Positions 6,070 through 6,297 of a DNA stretch of 6,297 nt are shown here, piece by piece. The notes beneath the pieces are model-generated. The model was not told where the DNA came from. It saw only the letters and a program-made list of their open reading frames with translations, and did no database searches. Position numbers and translations under genes: made by a program. The stretch lies in assembly GCA_910578755.1 (NCBI GenBank), contig CAJTSZ010000113.1, positions 1-6,297 on the forward strand, written 5' to 3'. The DNA is from an uncultured Oscillospiraceae bacterium. Lineage in GTDB: Bacteria > Bacillota > Clostridia > Oscillospirales > Ruminococcaceae. Every line of letters begins with the position of its first letter. Positions within the stretch are counted from its first letter, which is position 1.

Positions 6070-6297
6070 TCATGCGACCTCGTTTGGAATTGCTTCTGCC
6101 ATGGAATCCGCCATACTCCGAGGAAGTTCATCCACCAGGCCGATGTCACGATAGTAGATGCGTACTTCCTGCGGTGCTGTGCGGGAGTATTTCTCCGCAC
6201 GCTCACCGACCTCCACTCGTTTGATGAAGATGCGCAGGATCTCAGCAGTCAGCTCCGGAATCTCGCTGTATCGCTTGGCATTCTCAATGAACCGGGC
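6070..6297 (-). CDS. Serine recombinase of a conjugative transposon, C-terminal fragment
   Basis: The minus strand is open from the window edge to a TGA at 6070-6072, giving 75 residues. The stretch FIENAKRYSEIPELTAEIL, then FIKRVEVGERAEKY, then EVRIYYRDIG matches the C-terminal domain (DUF4368 type) of large serine recombinases that move Tn1549/Tn5397-like conjugative transposons. The catalytic resolvase domain and zinc-ribbon region lie outside the window, so activity cannot be judged. In such elements the recombinase gene sits at one end and points outward, which fits a chromosome junction in the 5950-6069 gap. Alternative identity: a phage or skin-element serine integrase. The fragment ends naturally; it is cut only by the window. 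Confidence 0.85.
   Translation of the reverse strand, partial: ARFIENAKRYSEIPELTAEILRIFIKRVEVGERAEKYSRTAPQEVRIYYRDIGLVDELPRSMADSMAEAIPNEVA

Noticed and set aside
5730..6206. A 158-residue leftward frame overlapping the MATE 3' end and the recombinase end
   Set aside because: It is out of frame with the recombinase match and antisense to the MATE gene. The true recombinase frame gives a clear family-like C-terminus.

Overview
The window looks like chromosome from a gut-type member of the Clostridia (Firmicutes). The evidence is a GreA and a class II lysyl-tRNA synthetase of firmicute type encoded side by side, strong sigma-A promoters with 17-bp spacers, AGGAGG-type ribosome binding sites and moderate GC. 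The exact family cannot be fixed from sequence reading alone.

Layout. The left half is transcribed leftwards (minus strand). In transcription order it holds an unrecognised 264-residue protein (3627-2833), the transcript cleavage factor greA (2448-1972, GTG start) and lysS (1596-55). greA and lysS each have a recognisable promoter, and a hairpin terminator separates them, so they are probably independent housekeeping units and not a tight operon. The right half holds a rightward gene for a 463-residue MATE-family multidrug/cation antiporter (4558-5949), then a hairpin terminator (6034-6066). At the edge is the 3' end of a leftward gene (6297-6070) whose product matches the C-terminus of large serine recombinases of conjugative transposons (Tn1549/Tn5397 type). 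The right edge is therefore probably the end of an integrated mobile element abutting the chromosome.

The most unusual part is the roughly 930-bp gap between the divergent hypothetical and MATE genes (3628-4557). No convincing protein gene lies there, but it is packed with perfect or near-perfect inverted repeats: two 39-bp palindromic direct repeats, an oppositely oriented pair of related hairpin repeats whose arms differ in a compensated way, a roughly 90-bp three-tier imperfect palindrome, and a run of four hairpins leading up to the MATE gene. This is best read as a mosaic of dispersed, structured repeat elements or non-autonomous mobile sequences. A structured RNA cannot be excluded.

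Functional link between genes: greA and lysS are core transcription/translation functions. The MATE pump and the recombinase look like accessory cargo and an element boundary. No multi-gene pathway is evident.
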